A DNA stretch of 64,000 nt. Origin: Lepidodermella squamata. Taxonomy: Eukaryota > Gastrotricha. A program made the position numbers and the translations under genes. Where the stretch lies: the NCBI GenBank assembly GCA_047495785.1, contig JBLDXI010000026.1, positions 558,001 through 622,000 on the forward strand, in the 5' to 3' direction. The first letter of the stretch is position 1. The number at the start of each line of letters is the position of its first letter. Below, one piece after another: positions 19,215 to 29,837 of this stretch. The notes beneath the pieces are model-generated. The model was not told where the DNA came from, searched no databases, and worked only from the letters and a program-made list of their open reading frames with translations.

Positions 19215-19875
19215 TCAGTTCATCCAACCATTTCGATCGGTTCTAGCTTGGGGCTTCCCGTAGTATCCACCACGATGGCCTTCAGACTTTCGATTGTCCG
19301 ACAGGCGACCACGGCCCACATCTTCGTAGTCATCATCACGATCCCAGCCGCCTCGGCCACCAGGCTGACGGTCGCGTTTCGCTTCTTCCATGCGCTTCTG
19401 CCATTTTTGATACTGCTTGTACTCGTCTCCGAAGCGCAGTTTGAGCCATTCAAGAAACGGTTTCATCCATGAGTCATCATCATCTTTCTTAGTGTCATTC
19501 TTATTAGCAGTACCATTGATCTTTGCGGTACCATTAACCACTTTTGCGGCCGTTTCGTTGCTCAGCCTAGCGGGGCGTCTATCGCCAACTTTCTGCTGCC
19601 TGTTGTCCCGGTCGTCAAGGTTGGGCCTGCAAAATTGTTTTTTGATTTAGCGAATGTAACAGGCTGTGCACAAGTACAACTCACCTATTATCCTCGTCAT
19701 CATTGCCGAGGCGTCTTGATCCTCGAATAGGCCTGTCCTGGCCTCCGCGGAATCCACGATCCCCATCATCGCCCTCAGAAGAGTCATTGTCGTCGTTCCA
19801 GTGATTCCTGTGAGAGTTGACTTGAGCAAGTTCGATGAGAACAAGCAGACCAACAACAGCTAGCCAAGCTTTCAT
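19215..19875 (-). CDS. Secreted charged protein GR3
   Basis: Two exons, 19875-19685 and 19626-19215, join in frame across a 58 bp intron and give 200 residues. A signal peptide spans about 1-21 (Ala-Trp-Leu-Ala-Val-Val-Gly-Leu-Leu). The mature part is rich in Asp, Arg, Gly and Asn, with an Asp-Asn-Asp-Ser-Ser-Glu-Gly-Asp-Asp cluster, three Asn-x-Thr glycosylation sites, a central Trp/Leu/Lys segment that could form a helix, and a Gly/Arg/Asp tail. Composition and position next to GR2 suggest a functional group of secreted acidic proteins, but sequence relationship to GR1/GR2 is weak. No known domain. Confidence 0.7.
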
Positions 19876-20175
19876 TTAATGGTAAAAATAAAACTTCTAA
19901 AAGACAAAGCATAGTTAGAGCAATCGCCAACAAGATGATGACAAATTTGCAAGTGCAAGTTACTTTATTCGGTGCATAAAAATTGGTTGGAACAAAGGGT
20001 GATCAATCAAATAATATTGGGAGATAGAGCGATATTTTCCTGAAATTTAAAAAACAAGTATAGGGTGCATCTTAAACTCCTTCCGTGCTACAGAAGGAGT
20101 ACATTTCGGCTTGCGAAAACAAAAGAATTAAAACAGTTCTACGAGCGCAAGTTATTGAAGGCTTCATATCATTTC

Positions 20176-21395
20176 TTAAAAGCCACCGGGGCGGTTCCAG
20201 GGTCCACGGTTGCCACCTCTGCGGGGGCCCTTGCCCATCTTTCCGCCATGTTGCTCCTCACCGCTGTCGCTCGAATCGTCATCGCGGTCAAAACGTCCCT
20301 TGCCACCGACTCCACCGTGGGGCTTCATACCTCCGAAACCGGGGAATCCACCACGTCGACCACCGAATGGGCGCATTTCTCCGAATCCACCACGGCGACC
20401 ACCAAAGGGACCTGGAGGGAATGCTGGCGGGCCTGGAGGGAACATGCCGTGCCTATGTGGGAGACCCTGTCGCTCCTCATCGCTGTCGCTCGAATCGTCA
20501 TCGCGGTCGAATCGCGGTCCCTTACCACCAAAACCACCTGGGTAACCACCGAATGGGCGCATTTCTCCAAATCCACCACGGCGACCGCCAAAAGGGCCCA
20601 TTTCACCGAATCCACCGCGACGACCACCAAAAGGGCCTGGTGGGATAGCTGGGGGTCCTGGGGGGAAGCGGCCAGGACCACGGGACGGGCCATGACGCTC
20701 CTCGTCGCTGTCGCTTGAATCGTCATCGCGGTCATGAGGTCCCTTACCCCCAAATCCACCATGGGGTTTCATTCCTCCAAATCCTTCAGGGCGGCCACCA
20801 AATGGGCGCATTTCACCGAATCCACCGCGACGACCACCAAATGGACCTGGTGGGAATGCAGGGGGTCCTGGGGGGAAGCGGCCAGGACCACGGGACGGGC
20901 CATGACGCTCCTCGTCGCTGTCGCTTGAATCGTCATCGCGGTCAAAACGTCCCTTGCCACCGAATCCACCGTGGGGCTTCATACCTCCGAATCCGGGGAA
21001 TCCACCACGACGACCACCAAATGGGCGCATTTCCCCGAATCCACCGCGACGGCCACCGAGGGGTCCTGGCGGGAAAGCTGGGGGACCTGGCGGGAACTTG
21101 CCGCGGGAAGGACCTCGTTCATCAGAATCGTCCTGCAAGAAATGTATGCGAATGATATATGAAGAAATCAAAAAATCCTTACGTCATCATCATCGTCGTC
21201 GCTGCTGTCGCTGTCATCATCATCAAACTTGCCTCCACGACGGCCGCCAAACGGACCTCCGAATCCCTTACGGCCAAAGTCGCCCATCGGACCACCGTGT
21301 CTCATTGGAGGCGCGCCTCCCATTGGCGGACGACGGGGCTCGGCCATCGCCACAGCGAAAAGAGCCGCAAGAAGAGCTGCTACAACAAGACGCAT
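20176..21395 (-). CDS. Secreted Gly/Pro/Asp-rich repetitive protein GR2
   Basis: Exon 1 (21395-21183) encodes a signal peptide (Met-Arg-Leu-Val-Val-Ala-Ala-Leu-Leu) and a Pro/Gly then Asp/Ser-rich start. Exon 2 (21132-20176) encodes four or so long repeats. Total 389 residues. Each repeat of about 75 residues contains Phe-Pro-Pro-Gly-Pro-Pro, Gly-Gly-Arg-Arg-Gly-Gly-Phe-Gly-Glu-Met, Gly-Gly-Met-Lys-Pro-His-Gly-Gly and an acidic Asp-Asp-Asp-Ser-Ser-Asp-Ser-Asp-Glu-Glu-Arg block. It is a paralog of GR1. Likely a disordered extracellular protein alternating basic and acidic blocks, which could favour condensation or mineral binding; that is speculation. Internal copies are nearly identical, suggesting active unequal exchange. 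Confidence 0.8.
20215..21130. repeat. Coding tandem repeats of GR2
   Basis: Long direct repeats of roughly 220-230 bp within GR2 exon 2. For example, stretches around 20630-20720 and 20850-20940 are almost identical. Copy number is likely to vary between individuals, and assembly collapse is possible. Confidence 0.75.
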
Positions 21396-21466
21396 CTTTA
21401 GCTATTCCACTGATTATGATGAATAGAGAAGATTTGCTTGATGGGAAAGCCTGCAACCTCCAGGGC

Positions 21467-21474
21467 CTTATATA
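21467..21474 (-). promoter_or_regulatory. TATA box of GR2
   Basis: TATATAAG on the minus strand, 72 bp before the GR2 start codon, at the same relative place as the GR1 TATA box. Confidence 0.65.
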
Positions 21475-23333
21475 GCCACAATGGCAGGTCAAAAACCCAT
21501 TTTTGACTCCGGAAAAAGTGGCCATGATAATGCTTAACCAGGGCGAATGACAGTCAACCCAGAATGCGAAGTTTTGATTGAAAAGAAAATCAAAACTTTT
21601 CTGAAAGATGATCGATCTTATCATAGAAACCTGGCCTTCTGCAAATTTCTCTTACTTGGGAGTTGTTGATAATTTCTGCCGTGTGAATTTTTCTGGTTAT
21701 TACGGCGTCGTGTATCTTCTAAACCTCAGTCATTGTTTTCCTAGTCGACCCTGATTTTTTCATCATCAATTTGGGTATCTTTCACGTATACATGGTTACA
21801 TGAGAAAGACAAAAAATTTGTTGTGATGAAGACTCACCTACGACAGCACGACTCATTCTTTGTTGTTCTTTTGGTCAGTAACACGAAATAACAAATAACG
21901 CGAAACCGCAAAAGTCTTTTTCCAGTTCTTTCATTGTCAAGGCAGCAGTACTTCGTCAATGTTTGGCAACAGTTTGGCCTTGCAAATTACCGCCATCGAC
22001 ACCTGAATATTGAAGCTTATCACTCACTCGTCACTGAACAGCCGATTTCACATTCAGATGTTGAGCAGTGTGCAAAGTAAGATTCTAAAGATGAGGTGTT
22101 TTCTGTTGCATAGCAAAGAAACTGGGGCTTTGGTTTTGCAATCTTGGTGATGTTTACAAGACACAGGTATTAGATGTAAGCAATATTTATCTGACTCTGA
22201 TACTGACTCTTTCCAGAATGAGCTGGCCACGAATCCTGCTGGCGCCTAGAACTCCTCGGATTAAAACGCTATCTAGTGCAGGCGGACAGGTGGCCCAAAT
22301 TAACCAAGGACGAACCGTGTTTTGGACTATATGCGAGATGCACGCAATCGATTCCCTCGGTCGACAGCATGCGCTTAACCATTGGGATGAAAATAAAAGA
22401 ATAAATTAATGATATAGAAACGTACACTGGCTAGCCTGAATCAGCCAGGAACAAGGCGACAACAAAAATTCCGTCGAAAGAATTTGTTTGCGCTCATCAC
22501 GAACCCTACTGATTACTTACCTTCCCTACCCTACTTCCAGTATACTTACCGTATTTTATTACAATTTAGGTGACACCGCCCTACATTTCATTTCAAACGA
22601 GGTCCAAGTCCTGCGTCTTGTCTTGTATTTAGTGTCTGTCCTTTACTTTTTCGAACCTCATCACTCATCAGTCAACCTGGTCAACCTCAAGAGTAACTGG
22701 ATAAACCGCTAAAGACGCCGAATAACTGTTAGCTACCGCCTTTACCAGAGACTTTGCTCAAGTAGATTAAGGAGGATTTGTTGACTTCCTCCTGCAATCT
22801 GCAATCGCAGTCTATCAAGCACCAACTAACTGCCCAGCATGTGCTCATGCAAGCCACGTTCTACTAGGCCCTACCTATTACTACAGTTTGCCCTTGTTAT
22901 TTCGAATCATCTTTGCCCACTGCCCTATATTTCGTTCCTGACTTGAAACTCGATTCTAACGGGTGATGCAAAATTATAAAATTATTCTTAATTCTTCAAA
23001 AATTGGCGGCACGTGTTGCCACCTGGTAATTGAATTTGTCAGATTCGAAGAGACGAGTCGTGCCCGTGATCCAAATGCGAGACATTTCTATTGATGCGAC
23101 GCTGTAGCTCACTACGTGGTAAAAGTGAACTGATTATTCGGACTTGTCGCATCGCACTGAGCCGTATCGATTTCTCTGCCGCGCCTCGCATGTCTTCTCC
23201 TCGTTTAGTAATGCGCGATAATATGTCAAAAGCTTTCAGATATTATTGGATACCTACATCTCCCTCACTGCCGCATTAATTCGCTTTTCAACCATCAAGT
23301 TCATTTGATTTTTAGTAACTGAAATAAAAAACT
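21475..23333. other. Intergenic region between GR2 and NR-D
   Basis: It contains the GR2 upstream region with the 13-mer shared with GR1 (21701-21713) and a 40 bp dispersed repeat (22065-22104). The open frames at 22218-22409, 22488-22712 and 23091-23279 show no domain, signal peptide or codon pattern that supports a gene. Confidence 0.5.
22065..22104 (+). repeat. 40 bp dispersed repeat, copy 1
   Basis: GCAGTGTGC, then AAGTA, and GAGGTGTTTTCT match 56487-56526 in order and spacing with a handful of substitutions. It is probably a fragment of a dispersed element; flanks do not extend the match clearly. Confidence 0.45.
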
Positions 23334-24775
23334 ATGTCAGGAGTAATGCTATGCAAAGTGTGTGCTACTGTTGTTCCGAGAAGACGTGGCTATCAGCCAA
23401 CAACATGCGAGGCTTGTCAGAAGTTTTTTCGAAGAAACTGCCAGATGAAACGGCCGCTACGTTGCAAACACTCGCCCATGTCCGGAAATGAGGACAACGA
23501 AGTCACGTCCTCTAACCGCCGGCACATTTGTCCTAAATGCAGGTTCGAGAAGTGTCTATCAATCGGTATGCAAAGTAAGTTGAAATACAGCTTGATTTCC
23601 CTTGTAAATAATTCTTCAAAACAGGCAAATTTCTTAAAGAATCATCGCATGACCCCACTTCGAAGGAGGACTCTTCAGCATCCTCTTCGATGAGCGATAG
23701 TGTTAAAATTAGCAAGGACTTGATAACTCCTGGTCCAGTTATAGCCAAGGAAGAAACAACATTCCTGATTCCGCTTGTTAGAGATCCTGTATTTGTTGAC
23801 GGATCAGCTCCTGAAATAATAATCAGAGCATCTTTGAATGCTTACCCGGAGCTTCACACGCTTGAATTCGTGAGTTTTCCACCCTAGGAGCTGATTCTAT
23901 TCAACCCTGTGCTTTTGTTTTAGGGGTCTTTGAAAGATTTACCTCTATCCAGAATGGACATGGGAGCCATGCTTGCAGGAACCCTCCAACAAGCGCAGAG
24001 CTACCTATCGGCTTTGAATCGATACAGCAAACCCTTCTACGGTTCTTTTTTGCTAATTGAAGTATCTTCCGATGACGGGTTCTTTCAGATGCCGTACCAA
24101 CCATGCGAATTGACTCATCGGCTCTAACAGCGAATCGCATTGCTACTATTGTCAATATGATCGGGCTCTACTACAACTTGCCCAACTGCTTTGGGTGGAC
24201 TTATTTCGGCTTCCCCGATGATTTATTCCCGATATTTCTACAGATTTTTCCTCAGTCAATGGTAAGTAGTATAAAGTTGTTAGCAGACATTGCAACATAC
24301 ATTTCGGTTTTGGACAAATCAGAAGTCCTTCGAAATCACGAAGCAGCTAAGGCGTACCCTATCCGAGTGGGGCCCTTCGTTCACCGAGGCCTCTCTATTA
24401 ATGAGCGCTGTTATATATCACGGTTTGTTACTTAGCTAATTAACACCGTCCCAATCGATATTTTCTACTGCAGATGCTAAAAATGTTCAAATGCAAGTCG
24501 TGCGAGCTTTTAAGATGCACCTCTCTAGAATTTGTAGTGGAAATGTTGACCTAATTCGGAAACGAAGTCTCCTGTTCGCTCGATGTTTTCAGCTGACCCT
24601 CGAGGCTCAAAAAGAGGTACTAGCAATGGTTTCAAATCTCGGGCAGTCATCGCAATATTTTGGCGCAATAACGGAATTCTTTGGTCCCGATTTGTTTGGC
24701 TCATCTGAAGCAGCAGGAGTGGTGATAACTGCTGTATCACCTAGTTCCTCAAATATTGATGTTAAGCTGGAATGA
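23334..24775 (+). CDS. NR-D: nuclear-receptor-like zinc-finger protein
   Basis: Six exons fit exactly: 23334-23574, 23625-23869, 23924-24041, 24089-24261, 24323-24422 and 24474-24775; about 392 residues. The DNA-binding domain has Cys-Lys-Val-Cys, Cys-Glu-Ala-Cys-Gln-Lys-Phe-Phe-Arg-Arg-Asn-Cys and Cys-Pro-Lys-Cys-Arg-Phe-Glu-Lys-Cys. The second cysteine of finger II is absent and Cys-Lys-His is present instead. A Ser-rich hinge follows, then the divergent helical domain (Ile-Gly-Leu-Tyr-Tyr-Asn-Leu-Pro-Asn; Ser-Phe-Thr-Glu-Ala-Ser-Leu-Leu). This gene shows the ancestral exon plan most clearly. Expected role: DNA-binding regulator; ligand binding unproven. Confidence 0.8.
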
Positions 24776-25085
24776 TCTGCTGCCATCATTGCGTATCATG
24801 TCAAATAAAAGGCGCAACTCTCTATCTTGTTGTTTGAACAAAGATGTATTATGTATTGCAGCGTAAAAAGCAGATGTTTTTAGTAAGCAAACATATATCG
24901 AGTGTGTCAGCAGTATTTCTTGGCCACCCTGTAATTTGCGTTATACTACAACATAATAATTCTAAAATAAAACTACATTCTTATCTGCATTGCCTTCGGC
25001 GGTAGCTTATCATCTCTTTTTACAATGTTTTTGCGACATGTCAGCTTAGCTAGGTCAGTGTTTACTAGTTCGGGCCAAAACAAAA

Positions 25086-25847
25086 ATGACTTATTTCCAA
25101 CAAATTTTTAGCCTCGTTCTCTCAGCGATTGCTCTATCGGTATCTGCAGATCGCAGCTTGCTACACACTGCGACTGCCGATATTAGGCTAGCGGATGACT
25201 TTGCTGGGAATACCTTAGGAGTTCTAACATTGAAGCACTATCAAGACTCGACGGGCCATTCAGTTGAAGTTACAGGAGATTTAAAGGCCATCCTTCCCGA
25301 GTTGCTGCATGGCTTTCACATTCATACGAGCGCCCCGACGCCTGAGACTAAATGCACCGCTTTGGGGTCACATTGGAACCCACTGCAGACCCTACATGGG
25401 GCGCCGAGTAACGACGTGAAAACGCGCCACGTCGGTGATTTGGGCAACATTCAATCAGACAAGGACGGTATGGTGAAGGTGAACATTAAAGATGACATTA
25501 TCCAAGTCGGGTACGTCATTATCGCTCAAAATACCCACGTCTGAGTTTTCTATTCCGGCAATTAGCACTGGAGACAAAACTTTCGACATTGTCGGGAAAG
25601 CTATTGCGATTCATATTTCTACCGATGATTTAGGAAAGGGAGGACAGCCAAACAGCAACACGACAGGAAATGCTGGTACAATTATGGCATGCGGAGGCAT
25701 CGTCTTAAAGGTTTGACAGCGTTAATTTTGTTATTAATCTAATTTCTTTGTTTATGCATGCAGAGTCACGGATCGGTCAATTTTGCTCCTATTAGCATTC
25801 TGCTGCTGTCAGTATTCACCGGGAAAGCGATTCTATGGTCGCTTTGA
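25086..25847 (+). CDS. Extracellular Cu/Zn superoxide dismutase
   Basis: Exons 25086-25510, 25566-25710 and 25764-25847 join in frame to 217 residues. A signal peptide covers about 1-19. Copper ligands are seen in His-Gly-Phe-His-Ile-His, Ser-His-Trp-Asn-Pro and, in exon 2, Ala-Ile-Ala-Ile-His. The bridging and zinc-site residues are in Leu-His-Gly-Ala-Pro and Arg-His-Val-Gly-Asp-Leu-Gly-Asn. The disulfide cysteines (Lys-Cys-Thr; Ala-Cys-Gly-Gly-Ile) and the electrostatic-loop motif Asp-Asp-Leu-Gly-Lys-Gly-Gly are present. It converts superoxide to peroxide and oxygen. Exon 3 adds a 27-residue hydrophobic tail typical of a GPI-anchor signal. An AATAAA follows near 25935. Confidence 0.9.
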
Positions 25848-26083
25848 AAACAGCTCTGGAACTTGATAATTTGTGCTGGTCGATTTCGTCGTTATTATTC
25901 CTCAGTAAATTCAACTATGAATGTCTATTGAAGAATAAAAAATGATTTTTTTTGATGAAAAAAACTGCAATGCATGATCACATTTTATTATGCATTTATT
26001 CATAAACACGTAATGGATAGTCCTCCAAATTTTGGACAGTCGCTCAAGGTGGCTAAAGCAAGGTGAAGTGAGTGAAAGTGCTG

Positions 26084-26596
26084 TTATGCTTTGCTTTCTA
26101 CAGGTCGTGTATCGACCTTGTTATTGTTGTTCCTAATTGGCACATATCGGCTTCCAGAAGTTCCAGGTCGAGAAGGAGTAGGCTTAGGTGGACTGACCTT
26201 GCATTTCGTCAACTCGGGCTTCCAAAGGCCAGAATCAGCGCAAACAGCGTAGCCTTCCGTATCTTTGCTCACAACCTCGTAGCCCGCATCGCAAACCAGC
26301 TTAATCTGAGCCCCAGGGTGGAAGGTAGTTCCGGTCTCAAGTCGAAAACTTCTGCGCTTGAAACAGCCGTTTTCAACGTGCGGAACTGTGCAGTTGAGTT
26401 GGCCATCGTATTCCGGCATTTCCACGTCGAAAGTTGGCATTGAATCGAAACCATTATCGCGATCTCGGCTGATGATCGGCTTAGTGCAGTTCCTCTTCAG
26501 AGAGTCAGGTATAGGATCCCTTTCATCGTCGATTGGGAGGGCGTTGGTGAAAATGGCAGCCGTTAAAACAACAAGAGTAGATACAGCCAATTTCAT
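26084..26596 (-). CDS. Small secreted sushi/CCP-domain protein
   Basis: A single exon encodes 170 residues from the ATG at 26596, the one that starts a signal peptide (Met-Lys-Leu-Ala-Val-Ser-Thr-Leu-Val-Val). An upstream in-frame ATG at 26617 would spoil it. After a linker, about residues 67-130 form one complement-control (sushi) module: Cys...Cys-Phe-Lys-Arg...Gly-Ala-x-Ile-Lys-Leu-Val-Cys-x-x-Gly-Tyr...Cys-x-x-x-Gly-Leu-Trp-x-Pro...Cys. A Pro/Ser-rich, then Asn-rich tail follows. Such proteins usually bind other secreted proteins. It converges with the SOD gene and diverges from the Cys-rich cluster. Confidence 0.75.
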   Translation of the reverse strand: MKLAVSTLVVLTAAIFTNALPIDDERDPIPDSLKRNCTKPIISRDRDNGFDSMPTFDVEMPEYDGQLNCTVPHVENGCFKRRSFRLETGTTFHPGAQIKLVCDAGYEVVSKDTEGYAVCADSGLWKPELTKCKVSPPKPTPSRPGTSGSRYVPIRNNNNKVDTRPVESKA

Positions 26597-26974
26597 GTTT
26601 AGAGATTTCTGCCACAACGGGGAAGATAACTCGACTTTAAGTCGGCTCGATGCATGACACGAGTGAGCATTCCTCCCACACTCGCGTCATCTGAGCAGAC
26701 ATGTTAATGCTCCCCCAGTAGTGTGAATAACAACCTTAATTGCTAGTAAAACACGATTTTTGGCTGGATCATCTGTGTTACTCACTGCTGCCCTGGCTGT
26801 TGAATGACGTAGCGTCGATAGAAGAAAAAAATTTGAATAGGTATCAATCTAAGTTACATTTTGTTATCTCTGCAGAGATAGCCCATACCGCCGGTGAAAT
26901 TAATGATGATAAGGGAGAAGAAGGGCAAACGCAAAGCGACTACTCAATGTTCTTAGCTTCAGTTTCTGAGGAAA

Positions 26975-28239
26975 ATGATCCGAAAAGTTGGTTCCATTGT
27001 TTTAGTTCTTGCCTTGATAGCAGAAAGTCAAGGCTTAAAATGCTACCAAGCTTTTAGTACGGAGTCGACTTTTCCTCACCAATATCGAGAGACAAATTCC
27101 GATACTATTGGCTGCGTCGTGAGTTCTTAAACATGATTCGCTTCAAACGAAAATGTTGCCCGTAAATTTTGAACAGAAAATTTATCAATTCCAATCAATT
27201 TTCGATCCAGCCACTGGTCTAACAAATAACTCAGTGGGGTACTATTGGTCAGATTTTCAGGGCGACCAGTTGGTGAAGAGTTTATTGCAATGCGACTCAA
27301 CATGGGAGACGACAAGTTTCAATATTGATACCCAAAATCGAGATGTTACAACTTACCAGCGTCAGTGCTTGTGCTGCGGAGAATCCTGTAACAATCAGAA
27401 TATGGACGACGCATGTGATGAAGATCCTTTCTTTATAAAAACATGCTACGCCGGTGGAAGCAAGGTACACAGATTGTTCCAAAAACATACCATATTCTAA
27501 AAGGGGATTTTTTCAGAATAATCAAATTCTACCGAATACAGCAGTTCATGCTTTCTGCACTGAGACGCAGTTTTGCTATGTAAGCTTGAAACTCTCCCAT
27601 ATGCTGAGATATAAATTGATTCCATTGTGTATGTCCAAGAAATTCTCCGTTGATGTTCAAGCTGGTCCTGAAAGCGTCGAAAACTACCAATGGGGCTGTG
27701 CCAGTATTCCAAACGGGAAATGTGGAGATGGAGCTAATCTTACCAGCGCTGACATATTTTCAAAAGCCTGCACTTGCTGCGGTAACGATTGCAATGGTCC
27801 TCAAATGGATGGAATTGACGCAACTGATAAAACGACCTGCGATACTCAACTAGCAACCACGACTATGCAACCTATCACCGTGACCTTCATTATTGAAACC
27901 ACTACAACTCCGGCGACACCCGAGACTCACACGCCAGCATCTATCCGCACGCCAACTATCACGCCTGTAACATTCGTTCCACCCGGCTCAAGGACGCCAC
28001 TGATTATTTACGAAGGTGGAGGTTTTGATGTCGGATCTTTCTTCGGTGAGTTTTCTATTTTTCATTCCAGACTCTGATGTTTAAGGATTCTGATCACAGG
28101 TGGAATTGTTCTTGGACTCGTCTTGGTTGTCGGCGCTGTTTTCGGTTGGAGTTATTACCTGAGCAAGAAACGAGCCAATTCGCCCAATGGAATGGCCCCA
28201 GCTACGGTATCGACTTCGAAAACCTACAGCAATCTATGA
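26975..28239 (+). CDS. CR1: Cys-rich type I membrane protein with CD164-like tail
   Basis: Five exons: 26975-27118, 27177-27464, 27517-27579, 27640-28045 and 28097-28239; 347 residues. Signal peptide about 1-20; two Cys-rich modules, each with a Cys-Cys-Gly-x-x-Cys-Asn signature (Ly6-like or nematode ET-module-like); a Thr/Pro-rich, mucin-like stalk; then Tyr-Glu-Gly-Gly-x-Phe-Asp-x-Gly-Ser-Phe-x-Gly-Gly before the membrane helix. The short basic tail ends Tyr-Ser-Asn-Leu, a Tyr-x-x-hydrophobic endolysosomal signal at the very C-terminus. Intron positions and phases are the same in all three copies. The start is taken from the signal peptide matching the paralogs. Confidence 0.8.
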
Positions 28240-28401
28240 AAATTTCAATTGATGATTCATGCAAAGATTTAATAAAGCCTGATAAAATCATTCCGGTCTT
28301 TTTCATCGCACACAACTAAGTAGAGATAAAAATTATCCGTGGGCGAGAGATAACTTACAAAGCTCAATTTGGACAAGGGCAGAAAAAGTGCCTGAGATAA
28401 A

Positions 28402-29678
28402 ATGGGGTTTAGCAACTTACTGATTCCGATTTTTTCGGCAATTTTATGCTCATTGTATGCCGTTCAATGCGACGTAAACTGTTACCAGGGATCCAGCACA
28501 AATGCTACCTTCCCCAGTGACGCTACGAACTCAACCTCCGGGGCTTTAGCCTGTGCGGTAAGTTAGACGCCGGGTAAACAAATGCCATGATTTTGGAATT
28601 CCATTTCAATAGAAACTTCAAAGCATAGTTACAACTTATGACCCAGTAACTAGAGAGCCAACAACAGTCGCTTCTTACCAATGGCTGGCATTCACGCCTT
28701 TCTTCATCATTGACGAATTTGTGGATTGCTCCCAGCAATGGGAAAACAGCCGAGGGGAGTACGACCAGGGTAATGCTCAAGTTGTGACCTATGAGCGATA
28801 CTGCCTGTGCTGCGGTGATCTTTGCAACGATAAGGCCATGGATGATACATGCAACAAATTACCAGTCTTTTCCGCGCAATGCTACTCTTCGACTGTAACT
28901 CCGGTAAAGAATAGATCGAAGTTGAATCTTCAGTTAATTTCAATGTTTTCAAACAGAGCCAATCTTTGCCGAATACATCAATTATTGTACCGATTACCGA
29001 GACTCAAGCTTGTTATGTTGGTTAATGAATTATTCAAATCTCTCGAATTATTTCTCTTGTGTGAATTTTATTAGAAAATGGCGACAAGAGTGACCCCTGA
29101 TGAAGGCCCGAGTCAAGACTCATTTTATTGGGGCGGAGCTTCGATTTTCGGAGGTCAATGTAACGCTGGTGTTAATGATTCAACTTCGGTAGCAGCTTAC
29201 AAAGGATGCAGCTGTTGCGGGAACTTGTGCAACGGCCAGCAAATGGATGGTATCGACGCCGACGTCACGACTGGTTGCTCGGCTAGCCTTACCACTATTG
29301 AACCTGAGACAACAACAACAACTGCAATGCCCCAGACAACATCTTCAACTGAATCAACCCCGGCAACAACTGCTGAAGCGACAACCACTTCCAACCCCGT
29401 CACTGAAACAGAAGGGCCAACAACAAATGGTCCTACAAATCCTCAAACGGTCACAACCACACCAACAGCGCAATCAACTACCCCGAAAGTTGTTTACGAA
29501 GGAGGCTTTGATGCTGGATCATTCGTTGGTACGCTTCTCTATGGACGTTTTTTATCTCTTTTTGATTAATTTTTTGTCTTAAGGTGGTTTCTTCCTTGGG
29601 GCTGTTCTGGTCATCATCGCTTTCATCGTATGGCTATATATCCGCAAGCGAAGGCGTCTACAGTATGGCAACATTTGA
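28402..29678 (+). CDS. CR2: Cys-rich type I membrane protein with CD164-like tail
   Basis: Exons 28402-28557, 28613-28903, 28957-29016, 29075-29528 and 29584-29678; 351 residues. Signal peptide, first module (Leu-Cys-Cys-Gly-Asp-Leu-Cys-Asn), second module (Ser-Cys-Cys-Gly-Asn-Leu-Cys-Asn), and a longer Thr/Pro stalk than CR1 likely to be heavily O-glycosylated. Then Tyr-Glu-Gly-Gly-Phe-Asp-Ala-Gly-Ser-Phe-Val-Gly-Gly, a transmembrane helix and a basic tail ending Gln-Tyr-Gly-Asn-Ile. The penultimate domain motif and C-terminal tyrosine signal resemble CD164/endolyn sialomucins. Tandem with CR1 and CR3. Confidence 0.8.
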
Positions 29679-29837
29679 TCCCGTTAAACCACCGGCCTCT
29701 CCCCCGTTATTCAAAGATAACAATTTCAGTGCGTCCAGATAACATTCATGAGAAGAAATAAAACTAAAAGAGATAAGTAAAAACGCCCGACTTCGCCCTC
29801 ATTAAACACCGCATTATAGCCGTTATAGCCTGTCAAA

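Noticed and set aside
20065-21475. Long plus-strand and alternative minus-strand frames across GR2
   Set aside because: Same repeat artefact; only the spliced minus-strand gene has a signal peptide and consistent splice sites.
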